From: Streptomyces sp. MJM8645
GTDB taxonomy: Bacteria; Actinomycetota; Actinomycetes; Streptomycetales; Streptomycetaceae
Reading direction: 5' to 3'
DNA length: 64,000 nt
Assembly (NCBI RefSeq): GCF_001625365.1
Contig: NZ_LJJF01000001.1
Location: 1,922,001 to 1,986,000 of the forward strand
Under the pieces are notes generated by a model. That model was not told the origin of the DNA, did not search any database, and saw only the letters and a program-made list of their open reading frames with translations. Below, piece by piece: positions 28,962-39,362 of this stretch. Made by a program: the position numbers and the translations under genes. Numbering within the stretch: the stretch's first letter is position 1; every line of letters starts with the position of its first letter.

Positions 28962-29777
28962 CTACCGGGAGACGGCCCGCCGGTAGGCCCAGGTGGCGAT
29001 CGCCAGCGACACCACGCCGACGCCCGCGCAGACGGCGAGGTCGCCCGCGATCAGCGCCCAGTCCGGGTCGGGTTCGAACGTCCGGGCGAAGGCCTCGACG
29101 CCGTACGTGGAGGGCAGCAGGTCGCGCAGCCACAGGACGGGCTGCGGGAGGTGGTCGACGGGCAGCACGCCGAGCAGCAGCGCCGCCGACATGCCGAGCT
29201 GCCCGAGCATGGTGGCGATCTCCTGGCGGGGCGCGAGCAGCCCGCAGGCGGCCCCGAGCCCGGACAGGGCGGCTCCGGCGAGCGGGACGACGGCCAGCAG
29301 CACCCACAGCTGCCCGAGCGGCAGCCCGAACATCACGGCGCCGAAGGCCGCGGTGAGGACCGTCCCGGGCAGCGTGAACGAGGCGTAGGCGGCGGCCGCG
29401 CCGAGCACCACGGAGGCGGCGGGTACGGGCAGCGTCGCGTAGTGGTCGAGTCCGCCGGTGGCCCGCAGCTTCCCGAAGTACTGGGCGAGCAGGTTGAGGG
29501 CGACGAACGCCACCACCAGCACGCTGGACCCGGCGACCACGGACCGCGCGGCCGAGGTCTGCCCGGCGTCCACCACGCCCCGCATCATCACGAGGATGCC
29601 GACGGACTGGAAGGTGGCGACGAACAGCAGCGGGATCCGCGCCACCCGGGCCCGGGCGAGCTGGGCCCGGTAGACGGCGGCGAGGGCGGGCAGCAGCCGG
29701 GCCGCGGGGGCGAGCGGGGCGGGGGTGCCGCCGGTCGCGGGGGCGGTGGCCTGCGGCGGCACCGAGAGCAGCGTCAC
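28962..29777 (-). CDS. ABC-2 type transporter permease
   Basis: A 271-residue membrane protein with six hydrophobic segments. It starts near AAVYRAQLARARVARIPLLF, a typical ABC-2 permease opening, and contains the amphipathic stretch LRDLLPSTYGVEAFARTF before the last helix, as in drug/lipid exporters of the NodJ/DrrB type. GTG 29777 overlaps the ATPase stop by 4 bp. Together they form a two-component exporter; substrate unknown. Confidence 0.9.
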   Translation of the reverse strand: MTLLSVPPQATAPATGGTPAPLAPAARLLPALAAVYRAQLARARVARIPLLFVATFQSVGILVMMRGVVDAGQTSAARSVVAGSSVLVVAFVALNLLAQYFGKLRATGGLDHYATLPVPAASVVLGAAAAYASFTLPGTVLTAAFGAVMFGLPLGQLWVLLAVVPLAGAALSGLGAACGLLAPRQEIATMLGQLGMSAALLLGVLPVDHLPQPVLWLRDLLPSTYGVEAFARTFEPDPDWALIAGDLAVCAGVGVVSLAIATWAYRRAVSR

Positions 29778-30772
29778 TTGGCCAGTCCTCCGTGGCGGCC
29801 CCCGAGCTTGAGGTAGGCGTCCTCAAGGCTTGGGGTGGCGAGGGTGAAGTCGTCGAGGGCGGCGAAGGCCGGGCCGGTGGTGACGGCGGCGACCAGTTCG
29901 CGGGCCTGTTCGGGGGTGGTGCGGACGGTCCAGCGGCGGCCGGTGCGTTCGGCCCGTTCGGCGAGTTCGGCGACGGCGGGGACGGTGAGCGGCGCCTCGT
30001 CCCGCCAGACCAGGTCGAGCCGGACGTCGCCGTCGACGAGGGCCTTGAGCCCGCCGGGGGTGTCGCAGGCGATGACCCGCCCGTCGTCGATGACGGCGAC
30101 CCGGTCGAGCACGGTCTCGGCCTCGATGACGTTGTGGGTGACCAGCAGGACGGTGGCGCCGCGTTCGGTGCGGCGCCGGTCGACGGCGGTCCAGACGGCC
30201 CGCCGGGCGACGGGGTCCATGCCGGTGGTGGGTTCGTCGAGGACGAGCAGCGGCCGTTCCCCGACGAGGGCGGCGGCGACGCAGGCGAGTCGGCGCTGGC
30301 CGCCGGAGAGCTTGGCGAGCGGCCGCTGGGCGAGGGGTTCGAGCCCGAGTTCGGTGAGGACGTCGGCGGCTTCGGTACGGGCCTGGGCCCGGGTGAGGCC
30401 GCGCAGCCGTCCGGTGGTCTCGGCGGCGAGCGCGACGGTCAGTTCGTCGAGGGCGCTGGATTCCTGGCCGAGGTAGCCGAGCAGCCGGGCGGCCCGTTCG
30501 GGGTGGCGGACGATGTCGTGGCCGAGGAGTTCGACGGATCCGGAGTCCGGGCGCAGCAGGCCGGTGAGCTGGCGGACGAGGGTGGACTTGCCGGCCCCGT
30601 TGGGTCCGAGCAGCCCGAAGATCTCGCCCTGGTGGACGGTGAGGCTGATTCCGTCGTTGGCCCGGATCTCGCCGGCGCCGGCTCCGCGCCCGGTGCGGTA
30701 GGTCCTGACGAGGTCGCGCACGGCGACGCACGGCGGGGTGTTCTGGGGTACTCGCCCTGCCGACTCGGTCAC
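29774..30772 (-). CDS. ABC transporter ATP-binding protein
   Basis: A 332-residue DrrA-type ATPase. Walker A GLLGPNGAGKST, signature LSGGQRRLA, Walker B LLVLDEPTTGMDP and the switch His in LLVTHN are all intact. The C-terminal ~100 residues form the extra domain usual in DrrA/NatA-type exporters. I take GTG 30772 as the start; an ATG-type start at 30826 would add 18 residues. It is coupled by a 4-bp overlap to the permease. Energises export of an unknown substrate. Confidence 0.92.
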   Translation of the reverse strand: MTESAGRVPQNTPPCVAVRDLVRTYRTGRGAGAGEIRANDGISLTVHQGEIFGLLGPNGAGKSTLVRQLTGLLRPDSGSVELLGHDIVRHPERAARLLGYLGQESSALDELTVALAAETTGRLRGLTRAQARTEAADVLTELGLEPLAQRPLAKLSGGQRRLACVAAALVGERPLLVLDEPTTGMDPVARRAVWTAVDRRRTERGATVLLVTHNVIEAETVLDRVAVIDDGRVIACDTPGGLKALVDGDVRLDLVWRDEAPLTVPAVAELAERAERTGRRWTVRTTPEQARELVAAVTTGPAFAALDDFTLATPSLEDAYLKLGGRHGGLAK

Positions 30773-30874
30773 GACCGAAGACTTTACGCGTTCGCCCGGG
30801 CGAACCGGACAAGGGGGCCTGATCACCGAAAACCGGCACGCGGCTCGCCGGGTCCAACCCGGGCCGTGCGCCCG

Positions 30875-32326
30875 TCAGTCGTCCACGACGACCATCGATC
30901 CGCCGGGCACCCGCACCGCCAGTTCCTTCCAGAATCCGGCCCGGATGGCGTAGCGGTCGTGTTCGTCGATCTGGTCGTCCTTGTGCGCGAGCAGTCCGAA
31001 GCGGGCGGCGTAGCGGAGGAGTTCGCCGTCGACCCGGTGCGGGATGCGGGGGTAGTCGGGCCAGAGCACGGTGAGCCGTTCGACGTCGCCCAGCCGTTCG
31101 CTCCAGCGGCGGGCGAAGACCTGGCCGACTTCGTGGGCGTCGCCGCCGATGGAGGTGATGTCCTCCTCGCGGTCGGCCCAGCGCTGTTCGGCGGTGGTGA
31201 GGTGGGCGAGGGTGGGGAGGCTGTCGCCGGCGGTGACGGCGGGTTCGGGGGCGGGGCGGTCGACCCATCCGCGGTCGGAGGACCAGCGCAGGACGGGGCC
31301 GGCCTGTCCGGGGGCGCCCGTCGTGCCGACGGCCTGCCCGTTGGTGCCGTGCCCGTTCGCCTGCCCGTTCGCCTGCCCGTTCAGGAACCCGTTGCCGCCG
31401 TGCCCGTTGCCGCCGTGCCCGTTGACGAGCCCGTTGCCGCCGTGGCCGTTCGCGAGTCCGGTGCCGCCGTGCCCGTTGACGGCCGGGGCGACGGCGGGGG
31501 TTCGCCCGGCGAGGTCCTTGGGGGTGGGGACGACCTTGAGCGCGGCGGCCGGCTGGGGCCGCCCGGCGCCTGGGACGGCCCCGACGGCGGAGGCCCCGAG
31601 GGCAGCGGGCACGGCGGCAGCGGGCACGGCGGCCGGGGCGACGGCGGCCGGCTGGACGACCGGGGGCGCCACGACCGGCGCCGCGGCGGGTGCCACCACG
31701 GGCGGGGCGCCGGGCGGGGCGGCGAGGATCTTGGCGATCTCCTGGCGGGCGCCGGGCGCCGGAAAGACGTTGGCGTTGTCCCGGAGGCTGAAGGAGCCCT
31801 CGATCCACTCGCGGTCGAGCACTCTTCGCTCGTCGGCCTCGCCGACCAAGTCCTCGGACTGGTTGAAGTCGCCGTCGGCGGCCTGGAGCGCCCACAGGTG
31901 GACGGCCACGCCGTGTTCCTTGGCGGTCATCATGCCGGGCAGCAGGTCGCCGTCGCCGGTGATCAGGACGACGTCGGCGCAGGCCCGGTTGCGGGCGAGT
32001 TCGGAGAGTTCGGCGTGCATGGCGGCGTCGACGCCCTTCTGCACCCAGCGCCCTTCGGCGCGGGTGAGGGCGCCGAGCCGCACGGTGACGCGGGGCAGGA
32101 CGCGCAGTCGGCGGTGTTCGGGCATCGGGCGCCGGTCGGGGGCGGCATCGAACCAGTAGATGCGCAGCAGCGGAAGCCCGGTCTCGGCTTCGGCACGTTC
32201 GCGCAGCGCGGTGATCAGCGCGGTGTGGTCGACGGTGACTCTGGAACGGGATGGGTCACCGGCGAGCAGGCTGGCGGCGGCGCCCAGCAGGTATCCGGCA
32301 TCCACCAGGACGACACAGCGGTCCAT
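30875..32326 (-). CDS. NYN-domain protein with low-complexity Asn-Gly-His linker
   Basis: A 483-residue protein. Residues 1-~200 are a NYN (PIN-like RNase) domain: MDRCVVLVDAGYLLG, WVQKGVDAAMHAEL and DVVLITGDGDLLPGM supply the acidic active-site residues. A central Pro/Ala/Val-rich region is followed by degenerate repeats of NGHGG (about residues 310-350), then a conserved C-terminal domain (WADREEDITSIGGDAHEVGQ onward) that may bind nucleic acid. ATG 32326 follows AGAGG. A ribonuclease or RNA-binding role is inferred from the fold. Monocistronic, upstream of the ABC ATPase. Confidence 0.88.
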   Translation of the reverse strand: MDRCVVLVDAGYLLGAAASLLAGDPSRSRVTVDHTALITALRERAEAETGLPLLRIYWFDAAPDRRPMPEHRRLRVLPRVTVRLGALTRAEGRWVQKGVDAAMHAELSELARNRACADVVLITGDGDLLPGMMTAKEHGVAVHLWALQAADGDFNQSEDLVGEADERRVLDREWIEGSFSLRDNANVFPAPGARQEIAKILAAPPGAPPVVAPAAAPVVAPPVVQPAAVAPAAVPAAAVPAALGASAVGAVPGAGRPQPAAALKVVPTPKDLAGRTPAVAPAVNGHGGTGLANGHGGNGLVNGHGGNGHGGNGFLNGQANGQANGHGTNGQAVGTTGAPGQAGPVLRWSSDRGWVDRPAPEPAVTAGDSLPTLAHLTTAEQRWADREEDITSIGGDAHEVGQVFARRWSERLGDVERLTVLWPDYPRIPHRVDGELLRYAARFGLLAHKDDQIDEHDRYAIRAGFWKELAVRVPGGSMVVVDD

Positions 32327-32650
32327 CGCGCACCTCTTTCCACTCGCCCTCGTGTGGGGGTCGGGCCGGGTGGGCGCGGATCCGCCCGTCGTCCGGACGT
32401 GGTGGGGTGAGGGGCCCCCGTGGCCGCCCGATCGTTGGGTCACCTTTTCCCCCTGGTTCGCGCGCCGAACCTCGACGGATGTCGCGGTACCGCAACGGCA
32501 AGCCCAACGGAACGCAAAGGCGGGCCCCGTTCAACGACGGGGCCCGCCCTTGGTCACGCCGGGGAGTGCGAGCGGGCGCCCCCCGCGAGGTGCGAGGCGC
32601 TCGCCGCGAGGTGCGGGGTGCGAGCGCCCGCGGCCCGGCGGGGCCGGGTG
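32327..32650. other. intergenic region between the NYN gene and asd
   Basis: 324 bp upstream of the NYN gene and downstream of asd. It contains the asd-side terminator (32519-32548) and, nearer asd, imperfect repeats of a GCGAGGTGCG unit (about 32577-32620). No coding frame is convincing; the part near 32430-32510 probably carries the NYN promoter. Confidence 0.5.
32519..32548. terminator. hairpin terminator downstream of asd
   Basis: Perfect 12-base arms, GGCGGGCCCCGT and its complement, around a 6-base loop. It lies about 100 bp beyond the asd stop. Confidence 0.75.
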
Positions 32651-33724
<1,074 letters not shown>

Positions 33725-33797
33725 CTACAGCCGCACTCTGCCCATCATGCCTTGTCACGAGGGTGCGGCGGCCTGGTGTTCCACGGTGTGAGAGCGA

Positions 33798-34688
33798 CTA
33801 GTGGTCCAGACCACTCACGAGCTTCAGCGCCGCCTCGACCTCCGCCCCGCCGGCCGGCAGCAGCGGCAGCCGGACGTCCGGGGTGGGGATCCGGCCCTGG
33901 GCGTGCAGCACGCCCTTGATCACCGTCGGGTTCGGCGCGGCGAAGGCGGCCAGCGCCAGCCCGGTGAGCCGGTGCCCGAGCGCCCGGGCCCGGGTGGCGT
34001 CCCCGGCCTGCCAGGCCTGCGTCAGCTCGACGAACCGGGCGGTGGCCAGATGGGCGGAGGCGAGGATGCCGCCGGCCGCGCCGAGCGCCAGCAGCGGGGA
34101 CAGGAAGGCGTCCTCCCCGGTCAGCACCGCGAAGTCGGCGGGGGCGGCGGCGAGCAGTTCCACCGCCGTCTGGTCCACTCCCCCGGTCGCGTACTTGACG
34201 CCCACCACGCCGTCCAGCGCGGCGAGTTCGAGCAGCGCGGCGGCGGACAGCTGCTGCCCGGTGCGGTACGGGATGTGGTAGACGACCAGCGGCAGCGGGC
34301 TGCTCCCGGCGAGCGCCCGGAAGTGCGCGACCGTCCCGGCCTCGCCCGGCCGCAGGAACGCCGGGACGGTGACCAGCGCGGCCGCGGCCTGCGGCACCCG
34401 CTTGCCGAGCGCGGCCAGCGACTCGGCGGTGGAGCGGGTGTCGCCGCCGTGCGCGCCGACGGTCAGGAGGGCCCCGCGGGCGGCGCAGGCGGCCGCGGCG
34501 GTCTCGACCACGGCCCAGCGCTCGTCCTCGCTCAGCGCGGCGGGCTCGCCGGTGGTCCCGAGGGCGACCAGCCCGGCCGCACCGGCCTCCAGCAGCTCGG
34601 CGGCGAGCACGGCGAGGGCGTCCAGCGCGACCGTGCCGTCCGCGGCGAAGGGCGTGATCAGGGGGACGTGGATGCCGGTGAGTTCCAT
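33798..34688 (-). CDS. dihydrodipicolinate synthase family protein
   Basis: A 296-residue DapA/NAL-family aldolase. It has GTTGE at 44-48 (carbonyl-binding), the Tyr135 region YHIPYRTG and the Schiff-base Lys163 in VVGVKYA. These residues, including Arg140 of the carboxylate site, fit a functional DapA-type enzyme, and asd lies next downstream. It may be a true DapA or a paralogue acting on another 2-keto acid; the main dapA in streptomycetes usually lies elsewhere. It is divergent from a LysR gene that probably controls it. ATG 34688; GTG 34694 possible. Confidence 0.85.
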   Translation of the reverse strand: MELTGIHVPLITPFAADGTVALDALAVLAAELLEAGAAGLVALGTTGEPAALSEDERWAVVETAAAACAARGALLTVGAHGGDTRSTAESLAALGKRVPQAAAALVTVPAFLRPGEAGTVAHFRALAGSSPLPLVVYHIPYRTGQQLSAAALLELAALDGVVGVKYATGGVDQTAVELLAAAPADFAVLTGEDAFLSPLLALGAAGGILASAHLATARFVELTQAWQAGDATRARALGHRLTGLALAAFAAPNPTVIKGVLHAQGRIPTPDVRLPLLPAGGAEVEAALKLVSGLDH

Positions 34689-34727
34689 GGCCACGATCCT
34701 GCGGCCCGCCGATCACCCAGGTCCAGT

Positions 34728-34739
34728 TCACATTCGTGA
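34728..34739. promoter_or_regulatory. LysR-type box in the dapA-like/LysR divergent promoter
   Basis: The sequence TCAC-ATTC-GTGA is an interrupted palindrome embedded in T-N11-A, the LysR-type operator core. It lies 40 bp from the dapA-like start and 22 bp from the LysR start, a suitable position for divergent control and autoregulation. Confidence 0.5.
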
Positions 34740-34760
34740 TGCTTCTCGTAAGCTGAGCCG

Positions 34761-35648
34761 ATGCTCGACGTCCGACGCCTGCGCCTGCTGCGCGAACTCG
34801 CCCACCTCGGCACCATCGCCGCCGTCGCCGAGGCGCTCTCCTTCAGCCCTTCGGCGGTGTCCCAGCAGCTGTCCGTCCTGGAGAAGGAGGCGGGCGTCCC
34901 GCTGCTGGAGCGGACCGGGCGGCGGGTCGCGCTCACTCCGGCCGGGCGCAACCTCGTCCGGCACGCCGAGGCGGTGCTCGCCCTGCTGGAGCAGGCGGGC
35001 GCCGAACTCGCCCACGCCCGACGGGGGTTGGCCGGCCCGCTGCGGATCGGCACCTATCCGTCGGCGGCCCGCGCGATCATCCCGGCGGTGCTGGGCGAGC
35101 TGGCCGCCTGGCACCCGGGCCTGGAGCCGATGGTGACGGAGGTGGATCCGGCGGGCGTCGCGGCGGCGCTGCGCGCGGGCGAGCTGGACGTCGCGCTGGT
35201 CCACGAGTACGACCTCGTCCCGGCCGATCCGGAGCCGGGCCTGGCGGTGACCCGTCCGGTGTTCACCGAGCCGATGTACCTGGCGGCCCGCGCCCCGGGC
35301 ACGGTCGCCGAGCAGCGCGGCGCGCCGTGGATCATGGCCCCGCCCGGCACGCTCTGCCACAGCATGGCTGTCCGGGCCTGCGAGGCCGCCGGGTTCGCGC
35401 CCCGGATCCGGCACCAGATCGACGACTTCGCGACCGTCCTGGCCCTGGTCGCGGCCGGCCAGGGCGTGGCCCTGGTCCCGCAGCTGGGCGCCGCGCAGCC
35501 CCCGCCCGGCGTGGTCCTCACCCGGCTGCCGATGTACCGCCGCACCCGGGCCGCCTTCCGCGCGGGCGCCGGTTCCCACCCGGCCATCTCGGCCTTCGTC
35601 TCCGCCCTGCACACGGCCGTCCCCCCGGGCCTGGGCGGGCACGGCTGA
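34761..35648 (+). CDS. LysR family transcriptional regulator
   Basis: A 295-residue LTTR. The winged helix-turn-helix occupies residues ~1-60 (LDVRRLRLLRELAHLGTIAA, then SPSAVSQQLSVLEKEAG), followed by a linker helix and a periplasmic-binding-protein-like effector domain (PLRIGTYPSAARAIIPAVLG onward). It is transcribed away from the dapA-like gene across a 72-bp gap with a T-N11-A site, so that gene is its likely target. Effector unknown. Its stop codon lies inside the convergent terminator shared with dnaE. Confidence 0.93.
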   Translation: MLDVRRLRLLRELAHLGTIAAVAEALSFSPSAVSQQLSVLEKEAGVPLLERTGRRVALTPAGRNLVRHAEAVLALLEQAGAELAHARRGLAGPLRIGTYPSAARAIIPAVLGELAAWHPGLEPMVTEVDPAGVAAALRAGELDVALVHEYDLVPADPEPGLAVTRPVFTEPMYLAARAPGTVAEQRGAPWIMAPPGTLCHSMAVRACEAAGFAPRIRHQIDDFATVLALVAAGQGVALVPQLGAAQPPPGVVLTRLPMYRRTRAAFRAGAGSHPAISAFVSALHTAVPPGLGGHG

Positions 35649-35676
35649 TCCCCCGGAGCACGCCCCGGGGGATCAG
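35645..35676. terminator. convergent terminator between the LysR gene and dnaE
   Basis: Perfect 12-base arms CTGATCCCCCGG / CCGGGGGATCAG with an 8-base loop. The left arm includes the LysR stop codon. Confidence 0.85.
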
Positions 35677-35689
35677 CGCCGAATCCGGC

Positions 35690-38600
35690 TCAGCCCGCCA
35701 GACAGCTCGGCCCGAGCAGCTGCTTGAGGTCCCCGAATAGCGCCGGGTCCGACTTCACCCGGTGCCGGTCCAGCCGCAGCACGGTCGTCTTGTTCCGGCT
35801 CTCCAGCCGCACCCGGACCTCCGTGGTGCCCCGGTGGCTGCCCAGCACCTCGCCGAGCCGGGCGATCAGCGGCGGGGTGATCTTCACGCTCGGGATGTTG
35901 ATGATGATCGGCGCCTCGGCGTGCGCGTTCGACAGGTCCGGGACGGTCAGCTCCATCCCCATCAGTCGCGGCACGTCCTCCCGCTTGTCCAGCTTGCCGC
36001 GCACGAACACCACGGCGTCCTCGACGAGTTGGGCCGAGACCAGCTGGTAGCTGGCGGGGAAGAACATGCAGTCGATCGAGCCCGCGAGGTCCTCGACGGT
36101 CGCGATCGCCCAGGCGTTGCCCTGCTTGGTCATCTTGCGTTGGAGGCCCGAGATGATGCCGCCGATGGTGACGATGGTGCCGTCGGGCCGTTCGGCGAGG
36201 TCGGCCACCGCACAGTCGGCCTTGTCGGCGAGCACGTGCTCGATGCCGTGCAGCGGGTGCGAGGAGACGTACAGGCCGAGCATCTCGCGCTCCTGGGTGA
36301 GCAGGAAGGACTTCTCCCACTCCTCCTCGGAGAAGACGACGTCGAGGCCGAAGCTGGGCTCGTCGGAGACGGCGTCCCCGCCGAACAGGTCGAACTGGCC
36401 CTCGGCCTCCTTGCGCTTGACCCCGACGACGTTGTCGATCATCGGCTCGAACTGCGCGCTGAGGCCCTTGCGGGTGTGCCCGAGCGAGTCGAAGGAGCCC
36501 GCCTTGATCAGCGATTCGACGGTCCGCTTGTTGCAGACCACCGACTCCACCTTGTCGAGGAAGTCCGGGAAGGAGCTGAACTTCCCCTTCGACTTGCGGG
36601 TGCGGATCATCGAGTCGACGACGGGGCCGCCGACGTTGCGGATCGCGGTGAGGCCGAACCGGACGAGCGTGTCACCGTGCGGGGTGAAGTCCGAGTCCGA
36701 CTCGTTGACGTCCGGCGGCAGCACCTGGATGCCCATCTTGCGGCACTCGTTGAGGTAGATCGCCGACTTGTCCTTGTCGTCCTTGACGGACGTCAGCAGG
36801 CCGGACATGTACTCGGCCGGGAAGTTCGCCTTGAGATAGGCCGTCCAGTACGAGACCAGCCCGTACCCGGCGGTGTGCGCCTTGTTGAACGCGTAGCCGG
36901 AGAAGGGGACCAGGACGTCCCACACCGCCTGGATCGCCGCGTCCGAGTAGCCGTGGTCCCGGCAGCCCTTCTGGAAGGGCACGAACTCGGCCTCCAGGAT
37001 CTCCTTCTTCTTCTTGCCCATGGCCCGGCGCAGCAGGTCTGCCTGGCCGAGCGAGTAGCCGGCGAGGATCTGGGCGGCCTTCTGCACCTGCTCCTGGTAG
37101 ACGATCAGGCCGTACGTCGGCTTGAGGATCTCCTCCAGGGGCTTCTCCAGCTCCGGGTGGATCGGGGTGATCTCCTGCTGGCCGTTCTTGCGCAGCGCGT
37201 AGTTGGTGTGCGAGTTGACGCCCATCGGGCCCGGTCGGTACAGCGCGAGGACGGCGGAGATGTCTTCGAAGTTGTCGGGCTTCATCAGCCGCAGCAGCGA
37301 GCGCATGGGGCCGCCGTCGAGCTGGAAGACGCCGAGCGTGTCGCCGCGTGCCAGCAGTTCGTAGGTCGGCTTGTCGTCCAGGGGCAGATCAAGCAGGTTG
37401 ATCTTGATGCCCTTGTTCTTCTCGATCGCCTTGACGGCGTCGTCCATGATCGTCAGGTTGCGCAGGCCGAGGAAGTCCATCTTGAGAAGGCCGAGGCCCT
37501 CGCAGGTGGGGTAGTCGAACTGCGTGATGGTGACGCCGTCGGTGTGCCGGGTCCAGACCGGGATGTGGTCGGTCAGCGGCTCGGCGGACATGATGACGCC
37601 GGCCGCGTGCACGCCGGGCTGGCGGATCAGGCCCTCGATGCCGCGCGCGGTGTCGATGACCTTCTTCACGTCCGGGTCGCTCTCGTACAGCCCCCGGATC
37701 TCACCGGCCTCGCTGTAGCGCGGGTGGCTGTTGTCCGTGATGCCGGACAGCGGGATGCCCTTGCCCATCACGTCCGGCGGCATCGCCTTGGTGATCCGGT
37801 CGCCCATCGCGTACGGGTAGCCGAGGACGCGCGAGGAGTCCTTGATCGCGGCCTTCGCCTTGATGGTGCCGTACGTGACGATCATGGCGACCTTGTCGGA
37901 TCCCCACTTCTCGGTCACGTACCGGATCACGTCACCGCGCCGGCGCTCGTCGAAGTCGATGTCGACATCGGGCATGGAGATGCGCTCGGGGTTGAGGAAG
38001 CGCTCGAAGATCAGGCCGTGCGGAATGGGGTCGAGGTCGGTGATGCCCATCGCGTACGCGACCAGCGAGCCGGCCGCCGAACCACGGCCGGGGCCCACCG
38101 CGATGCCCTGCTCCTTGGCCCACATGATGAAGTCGGCGACCACGAGGAAGTACGCCGGGAACCCCATCTGGATGATGGTGTCCATCTCGTACTCGGCGAG
38201 CTTCTTGTGCTCCTCGTCGTACCCGCCCGGGAAGCGCCAGTCCATGCCCTTCCACACCTGGGACTTGAAGAAGTCCGCCTCGGACTCGAAGCCCTCCGGG
38301 ATCGGGAAGCGCGGCATGAGGTTGCGGAACTTGAACATGCCCTCGGTGTCGACCCGGGAGGCGACGAGCAGCTGGCTGTTGCGGCAGCCCTCCTGCCAGG
38401 CGTCCGAGGAGTCCAGGGCGTACATCTCGGCGGCCGACTTGATGTAGTAGCCGGTGCCGTCGAAGCGGAAGCGGTCCGGGTCCGAGAGGTTCTTGCCGGT
38501 CTGCACGCAGAGCAGCAGGTCGTGCGCCCCGGCGTCGGCCTCGGTGGTGTAGTGCGAGTCGTTGGTGACGACCGGGGGGATGTTCAGCTTCTTGCTGATC

Positions 38601-39223
38601 TCCAGCAGCCCGTCGCGGACCCGCTTCTCGATGTCGAGGCCGTGGTCCATCAGCTCCAGGAAGTAGTTCTCCTTGCCGAAGATGTCCTGGTAGTCGGCGG
38701 CCGACTTCACCGCCTCGTCGAACTGGCCCAGGCGCAGCCGGGTCTGCACCTCGCCGGACGGGCAGCCGGTGGTGGCCATCAGGCCGCCGGACAGGTCGGA
38801 GATCAGCTCCTTGTCCATCCGGGGCCACTTCACCAGCCAGCCCTCGGCGTACGAGCGCGAGGTCAGCTTGAAGAGGTTGTGCAGGCCCTCCTTGTTACGG
38901 GCCCAGATGGTCTTGTGGGTGTACGCGCCGGAGGCGGAGACGTCGTCCCGCTTCTGGTGCGGCTGGCCCCACAGGATGCGCTTGGTGTTGGAGCGGGACT
39001 CCGGCGCGACGTACGCCTCGATGCCGATCACCGGGGTGATCCCGGCGGCGGTCGCCTGCTTGTGGAACTCGGCGGCGCCGTACATGTTCCCGTGGTCGGT
39101 CATCGCGACATGGGTCTGGCCCAGCCGCTCGACCTCCTTGAACATCTGCTTCAGCCGGGCGGCACCGTCCAGCATCGAATACTCGGTGTGGACGTGCAGA
39201 TGCGCGAACGGCTGATCGCTCAA
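35690..39223 (-). CDS. dnaE: DNA polymerase III alpha subunit
   Basis: The replicative polymerase subunit. The 1177-residue product starts with the PHP domain (FAHLHVHTEYSMLDGAARLK, MTDHGNMYGA), then the C-family catalytic core with the metal-binding PDVDIDFDERRRGDV, tandem helix-hairpin-helix and an OB fold (GTIVTIGGIISGLQRKMTKQ). I chose a TTG start at 39223: GGAGG lies 8 bases upstream and the product then begins MSDQPFAHLHVH, the family N-terminus; upstream in-frame residues to 39346 look non-coding. Length matches actinobacterial DnaE1. Monocistronic, 139 bp downstream of the HEAT-like gene. Confidence 0.97.
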   Translation of the reverse strand: MSDQPFAHLHVHTEYSMLDGAARLKQMFKEVERLGQTHVAMTDHGNMYGAAEFHKQATAAGITPVIGIEAYVAPESRSNTKRILWGQPHQKRDDVSASGAYTHKTIWARNKEGLHNLFKLTSRSYAEGWLVKWPRMDKELISDLSGGLMATTGCPSGEVQTRLRLGQFDEAVKSAADYQDIFGKENYFLELMDHGLDIEKRVRDGLLEISKKLNIPPVVTNDSHYTTEADAGAHDLLLCVQTGKNLSDPDRFRFDGTGYYIKSAAEMYALDSSDAWQEGCRNSQLLVASRVDTEGMFKFRNLMPRFPIPEGFESEADFFKSQVWKGMDWRFPGGYDEEHKKLAEYEMDTIIQMGFPAYFLVVADFIMWAKEQGIAVGPGRGSAAGSLVAYAMGITDLDPIPHGLIFERFLNPERISMPDVDIDFDERRRGDVIRYVTEKWGSDKVAMIVTYGTIKAKAAIKDSSRVLGYPYAMGDRITKAMPPDVMGKGIPLSGITDNSHPRYSEAGEIRGLYESDPDVKKVIDTARGIEGLIRQPGVHAAGVIMSAEPLTDHIPVWTRHTDGVTITQFDYPTCEGLGLLKMDFLGLRNLTIMDDAVKAIEKNKGIKINLLDLPLDDKPTYELLARGDTLGVFQLDGGPMRSLLRLMKPDNFEDISAVLALYRPGPMGVNSHTNYALRKNGQQEITPIHPELEKPLEEILKPTYGLIVYQEQVQKAAQILAGYSLGQADLLRRAMGKKKKEILEAEFVPFQKGCRDHGYSDAAIQAVWDVLVPFSGYAFNKAHTAGYGLVSYWTAYLKANFPAEYMSGLLTSVKDDKDKSAIYLNECRKMGIQVLPPDVNESDSDFTPHGDTLVRFGLTAIRNVGGPVVDSMIRTRKSKGKFSSFPDFLDKVESVVCNKRTVESLIKAGSFDSLGHTRKGLSAQFEPMIDNVVGVKRKEAEGQFDLFGGDAVSDEPSFGLDVVFSEEEWEKSFLLTQEREMLGLYVSSHPLHGIEHVLADKADCAVADLAERPDGTIVTIGGIISGLQRKMTKQGNAWAIATVEDLAGSIDCMFFPASYQLVSAQLVEDAVVFVRGKLDKREDVPRLMGMELTVPDLSNAHAEAPIIINIPSVKITPPLIARLGEVLGSHRGTTEVRVRLESRNKTTVLRLDRHRVKSDPALFGDLKQLLGPSCLAG

Positions 39224-39362
39224 GGCGGGGCCTCCGGAGGCGAGTGCGGGTCTGGTGGGCCGGCGAACGCGCAGGTACGCGCAGGTCACGGAAGGTGCCT
39301 GGAAACGGATGTGGCCCGGACCACCTCGTGGGGTCCGGACCATCACTCACACGTTCACGCGT

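Noticed and set aside
29823-31895. 690-codon minus-strand frame across the ABC ATPase and NYN genes
   Set aside because: Arg/Pro-rich shadow in another frame; the real genes there have complete motifs.
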